A stretch of DNA of 64,000 nt from Parendozoicomonas verongulae (lineage in GTDB: Bacteria; Pseudomonadota; Gammaproteobacteria; Pseudomonadales; Endozoicomonadaceae). The DNA is taken from assembly GCF_009711465.1 (NCBI RefSeq), contig NZ_SMME01000873.1, positions 1,066 through 65,065 of the forward strand, written 5' to 3'. Numbering within the stretch: the first letter of the stretch is position 1; the number at the start of each line of letters is the position of its first letter. The translations under genes were made by a program, and so were the position numbers. Positions 46,474-56,600 of this stretch are shown here, one piece after another. Below the pieces are notes generated by a model, which worked only from the letters and a program-made list of their open reading frames with translations, ran no database searches and was not told the DNA's origin.

Positions 46474-48396
46474 ATGAGTGTTTTTCAGCGTTGTCTGCTC
46501 GCTGTCTGTTTAAGCCTTCCGACCCTGATTGTCAGTTTTGGGAATGCTTTCGCCGCAAGCCAGCCCTTCACTATTCTGCACACTAACGACTGGCAATCCC
46601 GCCTGTTGGGGTTCGGCCCCAACCTTGAGTACACCCCTGCCACTGTGGGCGACGACAAAACCCTCGGAGGAGTAGCCCGCCTGGCCACACTGATAGATGA
46701 GCGTCGCCAGACACTGGAAGGCCAGCCTGTTCTTCTGCTGGACGGAGGGGACATCAGTCAGGGTACGCTGTTCCACACTTTGTACCGCAACCACGCCCCG
46801 GAACTGCGCCTGATGAAAAAGCTGGGCTACGATGCCCTGACCCTGGGCAATCATGAGTTCGACTTCCGCCCCGATGGCTTGTCCCGCATGCTGGAATCGG
46901 CCAAAAATCATCTCGACGAAATCCCAGCCATTATCACCTCAAATCTGGAGCTGCCACCACAACAGAAACACCTCCAGGAGACAGGGGTCATCCAGAAATG
47001 GAAGATCATTGAAAGAAACGGCATCCGCTTTGGCCTGTTCGGGCTGATAGGCAAAGAGGCCGATGAAGTCTCCCCCAATGCCAGACCTGCAATTTTTGAG
47101 GATCAGATGTCTACTGCAAAATTCATGGTTCGCTTGCTCCGTGAAGAGCAGAAAGCTGATGTGGTGATCCTGATGTCCCATAGTGGTGTCGTGCAAAACC
47201 CGGACGGCAGCTGGGGTGGCGAAGAGGTGGAATACGCCCGACAGGTTCCGGGGATTGATATCATTGTCGGTGGCCACAGCCACACCGCTCTCTATGAGCC
47301 GATTATTGTGAATGGGACGCCGGTATTGCAGGCGGGTTCTGATACTCGTTATCTCGGCGAGCTGTCTATGATTCGAGAAGAGAACGGCAACCTCACGGTT
47401 TCAGATTACAAGCTGCACACCATTGATGACAGCATTCGCGGGAAAGACTCCGTCACTCAGAAGGTTGCGGGTTTCAAAGCCCTGATTGACCAGGAAGTGA
47501 TGGCTGATAGCGAATACAGTTTCGACCAGCCCATCGTCAAAACACCCAAAACCCTCACTCGAGCCTATGAAGACCCCATTCTCGGCAACCTTGTGGCAGA
47601 TGGTATTCGTCAGGCCACCGGCAGCGATGTGTCGATGACCACCAACAGTCTGATTCGTGATGACCTGTTGAAAGGTGATAGCGGTATTCAGTCTGTTTCT
47701 GATATTTTCCGTCTGCAGCCCCTGGGCGTCGGTATGGATAACCAACCCGGTTACCCCCTGATGAAGGTGTGGATAACTGGGAAAGAGCTGCGAGGGCTAA
47801 TGGAAATTATGTCATTCGCCTATCTGCTGAAAGGGAATGACTACTTCCCCCGTTTCTCCGGCATTCGATTCACCTATAACACTCTGCGCCCGCCGCTTGA
47901 TCGTATTACCTCCATTGAAATTGGCTCCCATGCTACCGGCTTTGAACCGCTGGATATGTCGGACAGCAATCGGCTCTACAGCTTCTCAGCCACCAGTTAT
48001 GTAGGCGAGTTTGCCTGGGTGGTGAAAGATCTCAGCTATGGGCTGGTCAATATTATTCCTAAAGATGAACAGGGGCGGCCTTTGCCTGAGTTGCAGCAAA
48101 GTATTGTAGACCGATTCCCCGATAAAGAAGGGCTTCAGGAGTACAAAAACTGGCAAGCTCAACTAGACTTTTTCGCCAGCCTTCCTGATAGTGATGGCGA
48201 CGGAATCGCAGATATTATTCTTAATAAAAATGTAACAGAAACTCGTATGCAGGCTATCCGCAGTCTGAAGCCAGAGGATATGTTACGTAATGCAACGTGG
48301 ATTCTCTGGACGGTTGCCGGTCTCCTGTTTACGATTCTGTTGCTTACGATTGTTATTTTTGTACGGATATTCGGGCGCGCAAAGAAGAATGGATGA
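46474..48396 (+). CDS. Membrane-anchored 5'-nucleotidase/UshA-family metallophosphoesterase
   Basis: The protein has 640 aa. The signal peptide ends at AFAAS. The N-terminal calcineurin-like metallophosphatase has all metal motifs: LHTNDWQSRLLG, LLLDGGDISQG, LGNHEFDFRP, ILMSHSGVVQNP and VGGHSHTAL. The C-terminal nucleotide-binding domain shows MTTNSLIRDDLLKGDSG and FPRFSGIRFTYN. Unusually, the end carries a Ca2+-loop-like DSDGDGIAD and then one membrane helix (NATWILWTVAGLLFTILLL) with a short basic tail, so the enzyme would face the periplasm while fixed in the membrane. It hydrolyses nucleotides or related phosphates. The carbonic anhydrase gene overlaps its end by 8 bp. Confidence 0.88.
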   Translation: MSVFQRCLLAVCLSLPTLIVSFGNAFAASQPFTILHTNDWQSRLLGFGPNLEYTPATVGDDKTLGGVARLATLIDERRQTLEGQPVLLLDGGDISQGTLFHTLYRNHAPELRLMKKLGYDALTLGNHEFDFRPDGLSRMLESAKNHLDEIPAIITSNLELPPQQKHLQETGVIQKWKIIERNGIRFGLFGLIGKEADEVSPNARPAIFEDQMSTAKFMVRLLREEQKADVVILMSHSGVVQNPDGSWGGEEVEYARQVPGIDIIVGGHSHTALYEPIIVNGTPVLQAGSDTRYLGELSMIREENGNLTVSDYKLHTIDDSIRGKDSVTQKVAGFKALIDQEVMADSEYSFDQPIVKTPKTLTRAYEDPILGNLVADGIRQATGSDVSMTTNSLIRDDLLKGDSGIQSVSDIFRLQPLGVGMDNQPGYPLMKVWITGKELRGLMEIMSFAYLLKGNDYFPRFSGIRFTYNTLRPPLDRITSIEIGSHATGFEPLDMSDSNRLYSFSATSYVGEFAWVVKDLSYGLVNIIPKDEQGRPLPELQQSIVDRFPDKEGLQEYKNWQAQLDFFASLPDSDGDGIADIILNKNVTETRMQAIRSLKPEDMLRNATWILWTVAGLLFTILLLTIVIFVRIFGRAKKNG

Positions 48397-48991
48397 AATA
48401 AACCTACTCCTGAAGCAGAATCGAGCCTGGGCTGAACAGCGGGAACAAGAGGAACCCGGTTGTTTTGCACGGCTTGCCAATAGCCAGTCCCCGGAATATC
48501 TGTGGATTGGCTGTATCGACAGCCGTATGCCAGCAGAACGGCTGACAGGGTTGGAGCCTGGCCGCATGCTGGTGTACAGAAACATCGCAAACCTGGTGAA
48601 CCCTGCAGATACCAGCTGCATGTCCGCCATTCAATTTGCGGTCGATGTACTCAAGGTGAAACACATCATTGTATCTGGCCATACTAACTGTGGTGGGGTA
48701 ACGGCTGCTCTTAAGAGAGACGCTGATGGGCAGCTGGAAGAGTGGCTGCACCCTCTGCACGAATTGTGTGAACACCATAACGAACAGCTGGAAAGCCTGA
48801 ATGATGACAGCGAGCGGGCAGAACGCCTCTGTGAGCTAAGTATCGAACAACAGGTTTTGAATGTGGCGGAGAACCCCGTTGTTCAAAAGGCCTGGAAGCG
48901 CGGTCAGAAACTGTCCGTCCACGGCTGTGTTTATGATGTTTCCACGGGAGAGCTGCGCTCTCTGGGTATCCAAGTGAACAGCGCTGAATAA
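48389..48991 (+). CDS. Beta-class carbonic anhydrase
   Basis: The protein has 200 aa from the ATG at 48389 (aaagaag before it), which overlaps the nucleotidase stop by 8 bp; the frame extends upstream only by chance. The zinc ligands are Cys42 (IGCIDSRMP), His98 and Cys101 (VSGHTNCGGV), and the catalytic Asp44/Arg46 pair is in CIDSR. The C-terminal LSVHGCVYDVSTGELRSLG is typical. It hydrates CO2 to bicarbonate in the cytoplasm. Overlap with the upstream gene suggests co-translation. A terminator lies 40 bp downstream. Confidence 0.93.
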   Translation: MDEINLLLKQNRAWAEQREQEEPGCFARLANSQSPEYLWIGCIDSRMPAERLTGLEPGRMLVYRNIANLVNPADTSCMSAIQFAVDVLKVKHIIVSGHTNCGGVTAALKRDADGQLEEWLHPLHELCEHHNEQLESLNDDSERAERLCELSIEQQVLNVAENPVVQKAWKRGQKLSVHGCVYDVSTGELRSLGIQVNSAE

Positions 48992-49030
48992 CCTTATACA
49001 GGCTGCTCAATAAGAACAACCTGAAAAAAC

Positions 49031-49072
49031 AGCCCCTATCTGGTAGAGTTCCTGCCAATCAGGGGCTTTTTC
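49031..49072 (+). terminator. Intrinsic terminator after carbonic anhydrase
   Basis: Stem agcccct / aggggct encloses a second small stem (tggtag / ctgcca) and is followed by tttttc. It fits a rho-independent terminator. Confidence 0.75.
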
Positions 49073-49128
49073 ATTGGTTTGTTTGATGGCTCTCCCCCTG
49101 AACCCTTTCCTAAGCTGTGACGCTCAAC

Positions 49129-49623
49129 ATGAAATACATTCCCCTGTCAGACTACAAAAACGCCTGGATTTTTCGCCATGCCGAAATGCCAGTTCCCGCT
49201 GATGACCTGGAGCAGATAAAGCCCCTCACACCGGTGGCTGCTACAGATGTATGGCGTAACAATATCAGCAAGCAGTGCCTGACTCCGGAAGATTTCGGCG
49301 ATAACGACTGGCTCAAAGGCGAAGAGAACTGGGAGGAGTCCGGTAGCTGGCAGGAAGAGTGGGAATCTGATAATCCAGCATTACCTGAAGTTGTGGAAAA
49401 GCACCTTCAGTGGACACCGGAAACCACTGTCTTCTATTGCGTAGACAGTGAAGCAGTGCTGGAAACCACCTGGGATGTATTCAGCCGCCACTGGAAGAAC
49501 TTCCTGTTCTTTGATGACGACTGTGTGCTTATTGGCCGTAAACGCAAGCAGGCTGCACAGTTCCATCAGGATGGCACAGTGTCTGTTGGCAAAAAGGGGG
49601 TTGTTGTTGCCAGCAAGGATTGA
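49129..49623 (+). CDS. DUF2947 family protein
   Basis: The protein has 164 aa from the ATG at 49129; an upstream start four codons earlier has no better signal. The start KYIPLSDYKNAWIFRHAEMPV and the central FYCVDSEAVLETTWDVFSRHWKNFLFFDDDCVLIGRKRKQAAQF are the recognisable features of DUF2947, a small cytosolic family in marine gammaproteobacteria. It is strongly acidic and tryptophan-rich in the middle (ENWEESGSWQEEWES). Function unknown. Confidence 0.8.
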   Translation: MKYIPLSDYKNAWIFRHAEMPVPADDLEQIKPLTPVAATDVWRNNISKQCLTPEDFGDNDWLKGEENWEESGSWQEEWESDNPALPEVVEKHLQWTPETTVFYCVDSEAVLETTWDVFSRHWKNFLFFDDDCVLIGRKRKQAAQFHQDGTVSVGKKGVVVASKD

Positions 49624-49782
49624 GCACCTTGGAGAGCAGGTAAAAAACTCATTATTTCTACTATCTCGTGTAACCTTTTCAGGAAATGTTAATTAGAATG
49701 TCGGCTGACTTATCCAACTGAGATTAACGGGAAAATAAATGAACGTTAAGCTCAGAATTCTAACCCCCTATCGTTTTCACTA

Positions 49783-50679
49783 ATGAATAATCTGGATTAC
49801 CGTCTGATTGCCGCCCTGGATGCCGTGATCACCAAACGCAGCTTTGAACGGGCTGCAGACCAATTGTGCATCACCCAGTCTGCCGTCTCTCAGCGTATTC
49901 GACAGCTGGAAAAGCAGCTGGGTCAGCCGCTTCTGGTGCGTAGCCAGCCTCCACAGCCCACCAGTACAGGGCAACGCCTGCTTGCCTTGTACCGTCGAGT
50001 CCAGCTGCTGGAACAGGAAGCTATGCCTGAGCTTCAGTCAGACACGGAAACACACTTTCTGCCACTGGCTCTGGCGGTGAATGCCGATACAGTAGCTACA
50101 TGGTTGATCCCGGCACTGACCCCCATCCTGAAAGAACAGCTGATCGAGCTGGATTTCCGCATTGCCGACGAATCTCGCACTCTCGACATGTTGAGAAAAG
50201 GGGAAGTATTGGGGGCAGTCAGTACTGAACCATCACCGGTAACAGGGTGTATTGCCGACCGACTGGGGCGCATTGAATATGTATGTGCTGCTTCACCTGA
50301 GTTTGTGGAGCGTTATTTCCCTGATGGCATCGACCGCGAGAGCTTGATGAAAGCACCTTCCACAGCTTTTGATCACTTTGATGACATGCACCAGCGCTAT
50401 CTGGAAATGCACTTTGATCTACCACCTGGTGAGGTGCCCTGCCACATCGTCGGTACGTCGGAAGCCTTTGTGAATCTGGCAAAAGCGGGGGTATCTTACG
50501 GCATGATTCCCGACCTGATGATTCGGGATGAACTGGCATCCGGTGAACTGGTTGAACTGCTCCCAGAGATTCGCCACAACCGCATACTCTTCTGGCATCG
50601 CTGGGCGCTAGAGTCGGACACAATGAAGAAAGTAAGCACTCACCTTATTGATTATGCGCGGCAACAGTTACTGCCCTAA
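49783..50679 (+). CDS. argP: LysR-family regulator ArgP (LysG/IciA)
   Basis: The protein has 298 aa. The winged helix-turn-helix is in the first 60 residues (FERAADQLCITQSAVSQRIRQLEKQLGQPLLVR), and ArgP features follow: LDYRLIAALDAVITKRSFERAA at the start, the GEVLGAVSTEPSPVTGC segment of the effector domain, and VSYGMIPDLMI and RILFWHRWALES near the end. ArgP senses lysine/arginine and activates argO-type exporters and lysine genes. No argO is adjacent. Its stop codon overlaps the convergent 50-codon ORF by 2 bp. Confidence 0.92.
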   Translation: MNNLDYRLIAALDAVITKRSFERAADQLCITQSAVSQRIRQLEKQLGQPLLVRSQPPQPTSTGQRLLALYRRVQLLEQEAMPELQSDTETHFLPLALAVNADTVATWLIPALTPILKEQLIELDFRIADESRTLDMLRKGEVLGAVSTEPSPVTGCIADRLGRIEYVCAASPEFVERYFPDGIDRESLMKAPSTAFDHFDDMHQRYLEMHFDLPPGEVPCHIVGTSEAFVNLAKAGVSYGMIPDLMIRDELASGELVELLPEIRHNRILFWHRWALESDTMKKVSTHLIDYARQQLLP

Positions 50680-50828
50680 TTTGACCGCTCAGGATAATGA
50701 TCCGGGTCAAATACCGGATCATTGCACGCCTGGAACTGCTCATCTTCCCGTAACTCTTCCCAGGCCTGTTCCATCTCGTCGTCACCCATCAGAATCGCTT
50801 CTGGTTTCTTGCTCTTATCGGTGTCCAT
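50676..50828 (-). CDS. Small acidic protein downstream of the SopB-like gene
   Basis: 50 aa, below common gene-calling limits. An ATG at 50828 follows a good ggagag site with proper spacing, and the frame ends at TAG overlapping the argP stop region. The product is strongly acidic, with MGDDEMEQAWEELREDEQF in the middle and a Pro/His/Tyr tail. It starts 30 bp downstream of the stop of the phosphatase gene on the same strand and is probably cotranscribed. No homologue is recognised; a chaperone or regulator of the effector is conceivable but unproven. Confidence 0.55.
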   Translation of the reverse strand: MDTDKSKKPEAILMGDDEMEQAWEELREDEQFQACNDPVFDPDHYPERSN

Positions 50829-50857
50829 AAAGCTCTCCATGCCATTTGAAGTGGCTT

Positions 50858-53308
50858 TTAATGAACCAGCTCGTAAAACTCTTCACCGAGCTCATCCTTG
50901 CCTGTTCCTGTTTTAAAGTGTGGTACACCAATATTTTGCTGCTGTATTTCCAGATTACCGGCTCCGTAAATAAAAGCCTGTATGGCTTCCAGATGCTCCT
51001 GAGTTGCAGGAGCTTCTGGGTCAGGCACGTAACCGTAGCGATCCACTTCAGTAGCAAAGGCCTTAATCCGCGCATCAGCCTCACCAGTGCGATCCTTCCC
51101 GCTTTTGCAGTTAAAATGGGATGCGGCCCCCATCTTAAATGCTAACAGCTGAACCCGCTCTACCAGCTTATAAGCATCCCGACCCTCCAGATGATGAAGC
51201 CCGCGGCTGTAGAGAGTTCGGATTTGCTGTACCAGCTGCAAAACCTTGTCCTTATCTGGAGAGCTTTGCCCAGGCCCCCGCAGCCACTCACCAACTGCAC
51301 CCCCGATATCTGTATCGGGATGGGTGTTCCCAAACAGGTTTTCAAAACCAATCTGGTTATAACCGTCTGCCTTCCCCCACGTTTGCCCGACACCCGATAA
51401 CACCGGATTTAACCCCATGTTATTCACAGGAATATTGAGTGTGGTGAGCCGAATATCGGCGGTTACTGTATGGGAGTGGCCATTGCTATCCAGGATGTCC
51501 ATTGTCACCGGCTCACTGCAAAGCTGCTGTAAGATCTTGTTCTGTGCTTCCTGAAAAGTCAGTTCATCATCATGAATACCTGTCACATGGCGGATCTGGT
51601 CTGGAGAGAGCAGGGATGTGCTTATCAGATCAAGTGGCAAGGGGGCGCCATCCAAAACCTCCTGTTGCTTTGCCGGAAGCAGGTCAGAGAGCTTTTGCAC
51701 AAATGCTGCCCGCAATACTTCCATCGCCCGGTTTTCCAGTATGGATTGCTGCTTAGCCATATCTTTGGTTGTGTGAGAAAACAGCGTGCCACTACGCAGG
51801 CCTTTGTAGAGGGTTTTACCATCGCTGGAGAGCACTTCATTCTCGTACAGGTTTATAGCATGAATGCGCTCGTTGGGATCTGCAGAGCTGCGCCCTCTTC
51901 CGGCATAGCTTGAGGGAAAGGGATCACGATTTCCCTCAACATGCCCGGAAGGTGTAAAACGCATTTGCCCCGCCGGAACCAAACGAGATGTATATTGATG
52001 AAGAACACCATCTGCTCTCAGGGGAACTGTCTTCTCAATAATTTCCCACTTAGCAGTATTGGCAACAGCAGCAGAGGCCCTGGACCAGACTTTTTTTAAA
52101 TCTCGCTGCTGTATACCCGCATCCAGCATCTCTTTCTGGAGTGCACTGGTATTTCCCTTCACCAGCTTCTTCATAGACATAACGGGTGGAAAGCTCTTTC
52201 CAGCCAACCTTTCCTTACGCCCTTTCAACTGAGCCATAAATTGTCCCAGTTGCCCTACTTTCTCAAAATTCCCTTTCTTACTGACTTTATCAATATTGTC
52301 CTGAACCACAAGAATAGCGGTATCGAGCATATGCTCCTCTGCCTTTCTCTGTTGCTCCGCCCCACGGAAGTCTGCCTTCTCAAGCCCTTCGAGATAGAAA
52401 ATGTGCTGCCGGCTCTGGTTGATCTGGTGATTAATGTCACGGACCATAGCCTGGCGCACCGCTTCCGGCACTGCAGTCAATGCACCACGCTGAAGGGCCT
52501 TTAACGATGCCTGCAAACGTCCTGTGTGAGTTCTTGTGCTACTTATCTGATCTTCCCAAGGCTGGGTTTTCAGTAACTTAAAGGGGGATCGACTATTAAT
52601 TCGGGCAGTGTGAGAGCTGTTATATTGAAAAGCCCGCACCAACCTGCGATCAGAATCATTCAGAGAAACACTCTCAAACCACTGCTCTATAGCTTGAGGG
52701 TAGAATGCACCTTTTCCATGACCTCCACTGTCGTGGGCATAACCCAGTACGCGGGCTGTCTCAGGAGCTGCTCCGGAAAGAGCCGTGTTATGTATGGCCA
52801 GTGTGTCTGCAACCAACTGGCTGGCCTCAAGGCGAGAGAGCTCATGCTCACCTTTATGATAAAAAACGGCCTCCAGGTGCTGCTGAAGACGGTTCCTCTC
52901 ATACTCCAGCAAATTCTGGGGAGAGTAGCCATGAGTGCGGGTAAACAACTGGCTGGCCAGGGAGTCCTTCTTATCAAGATTCATCCAGGTGTGGGCATGC
53001 TGGCTGTTGTGTTTGTCGATAGCATGGCGAAGCTTTACAGCTTTATTGTGGAGCTTAACAATTCTGTGAGCAGTCAGGGGTTTATTGCCCACCTGCCTCA
53101 TCACCTTCTTGCTGACAGACTCACCATAGTCACTGCTCAGGTTGTCTTCCACGGAACGTCTGGTGTACACCGGCCCGGAATCTTTAGGGCCAAACACCTT
53201 CACCAACCATCGTTGAGAAGGGCTTTTGACCGGTTTACTAGCAATAAGGTCGCTCTGTTCGTAGGTATTGGCCTTGCCCGATTCCAAAGCCTGTTTGAGA
53301 GGCTGCAC
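50858..53308 (-). CDS. SopB/IpgD-type inositol phosphate phosphatase, probable secreted effector
   Basis: The protein has 816 aa. Near the C-terminus is the CX5R phosphatase signature CKSGKDRTGEADARI with catalytic Cys734 and Arg740, identical through CKSGKDRTG to the active site of Salmonella SopB/SigD and Shigella IpgD. The preceding LLAFKMGAASHFN matches their second conserved region. These type III effectors dephosphorylate phosphoinositides in the host. It starts at a GTG (53308) with aagga 7 bp before, in a favourable context. There is no Sec signal peptide. The long N-terminal 600 residues are helical and unlike SopB (561 aa). No secretion system or chaperone gene is in the window. Confidence 0.85.
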   Translation of the reverse strand: MQPLKQALESGKANTYEQSDLIASKPVKSPSQRWLVKVFGPKDSGPVYTRRSVEDNLSSDYGESVSKKVMRQVGNKPLTAHRIVKLHNKAVKLRHAIDKHNSQHAHTWMNLDKKDSLASQLFTRTHGYSPQNLLEYERNRLQQHLEAVFYHKGEHELSRLEASQLVADTLAIHNTALSGAAPETARVLGYAHDSGGHGKGAFYPQAIEQWFESVSLNDSDRRLVRAFQYNSSHTARINSRSPFKLLKTQPWEDQISSTRTHTGRLQASLKALQRGALTAVPEAVRQAMVRDINHQINQSRQHIFYLEGLEKADFRGAEQQRKAEEHMLDTAILVVQDNIDKVSKKGNFEKVGQLGQFMAQLKGRKERLAGKSFPPVMSMKKLVKGNTSALQKEMLDAGIQQRDLKKVWSRASAAVANTAKWEIIEKTVPLRADGVLHQYTSRLVPAGQMRFTPSGHVEGNRDPFPSSYAGRGRSSADPNERIHAINLYENEVLSSDGKTLYKGLRSGTLFSHTTKDMAKQQSILENRAMEVLRAAFVQKLSDLLPAKQQEVLDGAPLPLDLISTSLLSPDQIRHVTGIHDDELTFQEAQNKILQQLCSEPVTMDILDSNGHSHTVTADIRLTTLNIPVNNMGLNPVLSGVGQTWGKADGYNQIGFENLFGNTHPDTDIGGAVGEWLRGPGQSSPDKDKVLQLVQQIRTLYSRGLHHLEGRDAYKLVERVQLLAFKMGAASHFNCKSGKDRTGEADARIKAFATEVDRYGYVPDPEAPATQEHLEAIQAFIYGAGNLEIQQQNIGVPHFKTGTGKDELGEEFYELVH

Positions 53309-53402
53309 ACATATGTCCTTTTAAAAGTTGGCTTATGAAGGGACATATCGGCATGCTGGACTCAAATCCAAGGCCTGAGACTGTCAGAGCAACTACAGCC
53401 CC

Positions 53403-53550
53403 CGATCAAATGGTTATGCTGGCTATACCGCCGTGTGTCAGCAGGAAGGTATTACCCAGCTGGGATACTTTGACCATGTGCGCCGGAAATTTGTGGATGA
53501 GAAGAAAGGGGAGGCCAAAGGCACCGGAAAAAGCAAAAGCAAGAAGCCAC
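53403..53550 (+). mobile_element. IS66-family transposase (TnpC) fragment
   Basis: The plus-strand frame gives NGYAGYTAVCQQEGITQLGYFDHVRRKFVDEKKG, the well-conserved IS66 transposase core (consensus DGYAGY, LGCWAHARRKFVDA), but only about 50 residues remain. The left and right parts of the element are gone. It ends abruptly where an IS630 fragment begins on the other strand. Confidence 0.75.
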
Positions 53551-53621
53551 TTCTGAGTAGCTTCTACTTGGATAACTTCTCTTACCTCGTGGGAAATTTT
53601 ACGACCGTCAATTTTGCTCAT
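53546..53621 (-). mobile_element. IS630-family transposase N-terminal fragment
   Basis: On the minus strand an ATG at 53621 opens MSKIDGRKISHEVREVIQVEA, the usual start of IS630-type transposases. After about 25 codons it runs directly into the IS66 scrap, so the rest of the gene is lost. Together they mark at least two successive insertions and deletions at this spot. Confidence 0.65.
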
Positions 53622-53695
53622 AGAAACCTCGAAAACAGAGGTTCGATCTGTACAGGCTAATATCTTGTAAAGTGTTGGCTCACATCTATATATAT

Positions 53696-56600
53696 TTACT
53701 CTGTATTGCCTGATAATCGCCGCCATATTGCTTGATAGTCAGCCCCACTCAAAGCAGAGTTATTAGGCTTAACCCGCTCCCAATCACTATCTGTCAAGGA
53801 ACGCAAAAACTCACCTGCATGAGCAGGAGACAAACTCCGCCCTTTACCTGCTTGTTTGAATTGATCGCCCAGGCCTTCAGCAACGCTACGAGGTACAGAA
53901 TTCATCCGCATGAGGACAGCCTCTTCTGACCTGACGCCGTGATAAATCATGGCTGGAAGATTATTGATCTGCCTTTTATCTTCATCAGACATGTTTTCAT
54001 AATCCAGCCCGGATGTAGGCATCTTACTCAAGGCAGAAAGTCCCCAAGCACCATTGTTAGCTAGATCTCTGTACACGGCTTTGCAAGCATTAGATATTTG
54101 GTCTGTTGAAGTCTTACCCTGAAAGTATTCAGTTGCAATGTCTTCAAGTGACTTTCCTGAAACCCAAGCCTGAGTGATATCTGCCAAATTGGTAGTCTTT
54201 GGACCTTTACCGCTGATTTCTTCCAACTTCTTTAGCTGAGGCAACTTCATCATAATACCCACAAGGTCAGGCAAAGCTGATGCCTTTCCTTCCCCAAACA
54301 AACTATCTGCCTGCCAGTCTTTGACATCTAATTTGTTTTCTAACTTGCTAAGTTCATTAAATGCAGTTTTTACACCTTCAGGAGAGAAACCAGTTGCATC
54401 AGCCAGGGTGGCATATGCTGGACTCTCCGCAAGCTCGTGCACATACTCTTTCGTCACCCTAAGCACTGCATCAGCTTTTTTCCGGGAAGCCTCATCGCCC
54501 TTACTTCTTAAACTGGAATAGCCATATGTTCCGCGTAAAAGTTGTTCAGCCTGATTAATGACTGCATCAAGCTCTTTTTTCTCGTTCCATAAATGAGCAA
54601 CATAACTTCTAAAATCTGCCCACTGATCCTGGAATCTAAAGTCTGATAGATTGAGCTCTTCTCCAGCTTGCTCCATGTCTTCCAATATACCAACTAGCCG
54701 AGAAACCAGATCACCAGTCGCTTCGCTGACAAACTTTCTGACTTCATTAGGTTCCTTCCCTGCTGCAATTCCCACGACTCCCACACTGCCGTGATCGACA
54801 CGACCGGCACGACCAGCAATATTCCAAAATGCTCTTGGAGACATTTTTATGCCGTAGGGGTGCTTATACGTCGCCATGAAGACAGACGAAATTGGGAAGT
54901 TCAACCCTTGAGCAATGGTGGTTGTTGCACAGAGAACCTTGATCCTTTCTTTCTCAGTCAACCATTCAATAAGTGCCAGTACTTCAGCAGGTAAGCCAGC
55001 ATGGTGAACAGCTACACCTTTAGAAAGCATCCCAATAAGCTCAAAATCTGAACTCACTTCAGTTTCTAAAAAACGCTGGACTAGCTGTATATCCTCGTGA
55101 ATATCCTGTAGTACAGGCATATCTTCACAAAGTTTACGGGCAAGGCTCCATACATCTGGAATTTTTTGAGCAACGGCAATGCTTGTTCCCCTTGCAGAGA
55201 AAGCCTTTGCCATTGCACCTGCTTGAGCACTCAAACCACTACCATTCTTTACTTGCGAGGCTGTCAGGCGTTTAATTGGTCGTATATCTCCAACCTGGTG
55301 AGCCCCCTTCAAGTGAATTGAGTTATGCGTCGTTGTCAGCGTTTCATACTCTAACTTCCAGTCACCACGCTTGGCTCCTTTCCCTTTGTATTCTTTAGCA
55401 TCAAATATGCCTATGATCCGTTCATTCGGTTGCCAGGCAGCAGTGCTCAGGCTAATAGCCGTTCCTCTGCCATCTCCTAACCAGTGGGCAAGATCTTCCG
55501 AATTAGGAACAAATGGCATGAGCAACAAGAAGTTCGCAGTTTCATACTCTTGCTTGATTGTTGCCAGTAGCAGTTCAATTCTCAGTCCGCGATATTCATC
55601 TTCAATGTTATGAGCCTCATCCATAACAACCAGAGCAAGAGGCCGATTGACTTTTTTGTTCCTCAACACCAACTGTAATTTTTCAGGTGTTGCAACAAGC
55701 ACATCAAAAGCTCGATCCGCTTCAAGCATATCTTCTTCAAAAGAGTCTACTTCTACAGCGCCTGTCAAGGGTTCAACATTGATACCTAAGGGAGAAAAAT
55801 CTTCCCTCAAACGGCGAGTGATCTGAGAAACAAGCGCTCTTGTTGGAGCCACATAAGCTATCCATCCCCCTGCATCTGAAAACTGATTCAGAGCCTGAAG
55901 CATGCGAAATACAGCCAGCGCTGTTTTACCGCCAGAAGTTGGCATATCGACAACTACAGCACGACCAGCAGGGTTTAATAGACCTTGCTCTTGAATTGCT
56001 GTCCGCTGTGGCGGCAACAGCTCAAACATAGCCCGATGTTTTGTTGCTTGGTTTACAAATCTGGTGACACGAGAATTAATATTATGGGCAACCCACCACA
56101 CAGAACCTGCAACCATTTGTTTACTGGCAAGGTGCAACCAACGAATAATCATTTCGAACTGATGATCCACTCCACCCTGCACAGCTTTACAGGAAGCTTC
56201 AAAGTGCTGATCCAGCTCAGTATTAATAGATGCTGGCTGCCCCTGCAACATGAAAGATGCCAGTAATTCAGTAGCTTTTGCCCAATGGTAAAGTGCAACC
56301 AACCTTAAAACTTTCGCTTCTTTACCAGCAGAAGAGCGAAGGTATTCCTGCTCAAAAACTTTCTGGTTTTCTCTCAAACTTAGAATCAGCTGACTGATGG
56401 AGTCCAGATCAGACCACCCATCTTTGCGCAATAGTTTAAGCCAAGCCTCATAAAGAGTATGAAGTAACTTTTGATCCCATGGTTTCCCTTCAACATCCGC
56501 AACTCTGGCAACTGTTTCATTTTCTGCTAGCCAGCGCTTCATATCAGTCCAACGGTCGCCGCCATAAGCTAAACCAGCCAGATGCAATATATGGAATACT

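Noticed and set aside
50696..50724. Dyad aatgatccgg ... ccggatcatt sharing 12 bases with the 20-bp repeat
   Set aside because: It lies within the codons of the 50-codon ORF and the match stops after 12 bases, so I do not count it as a third repeat copy.
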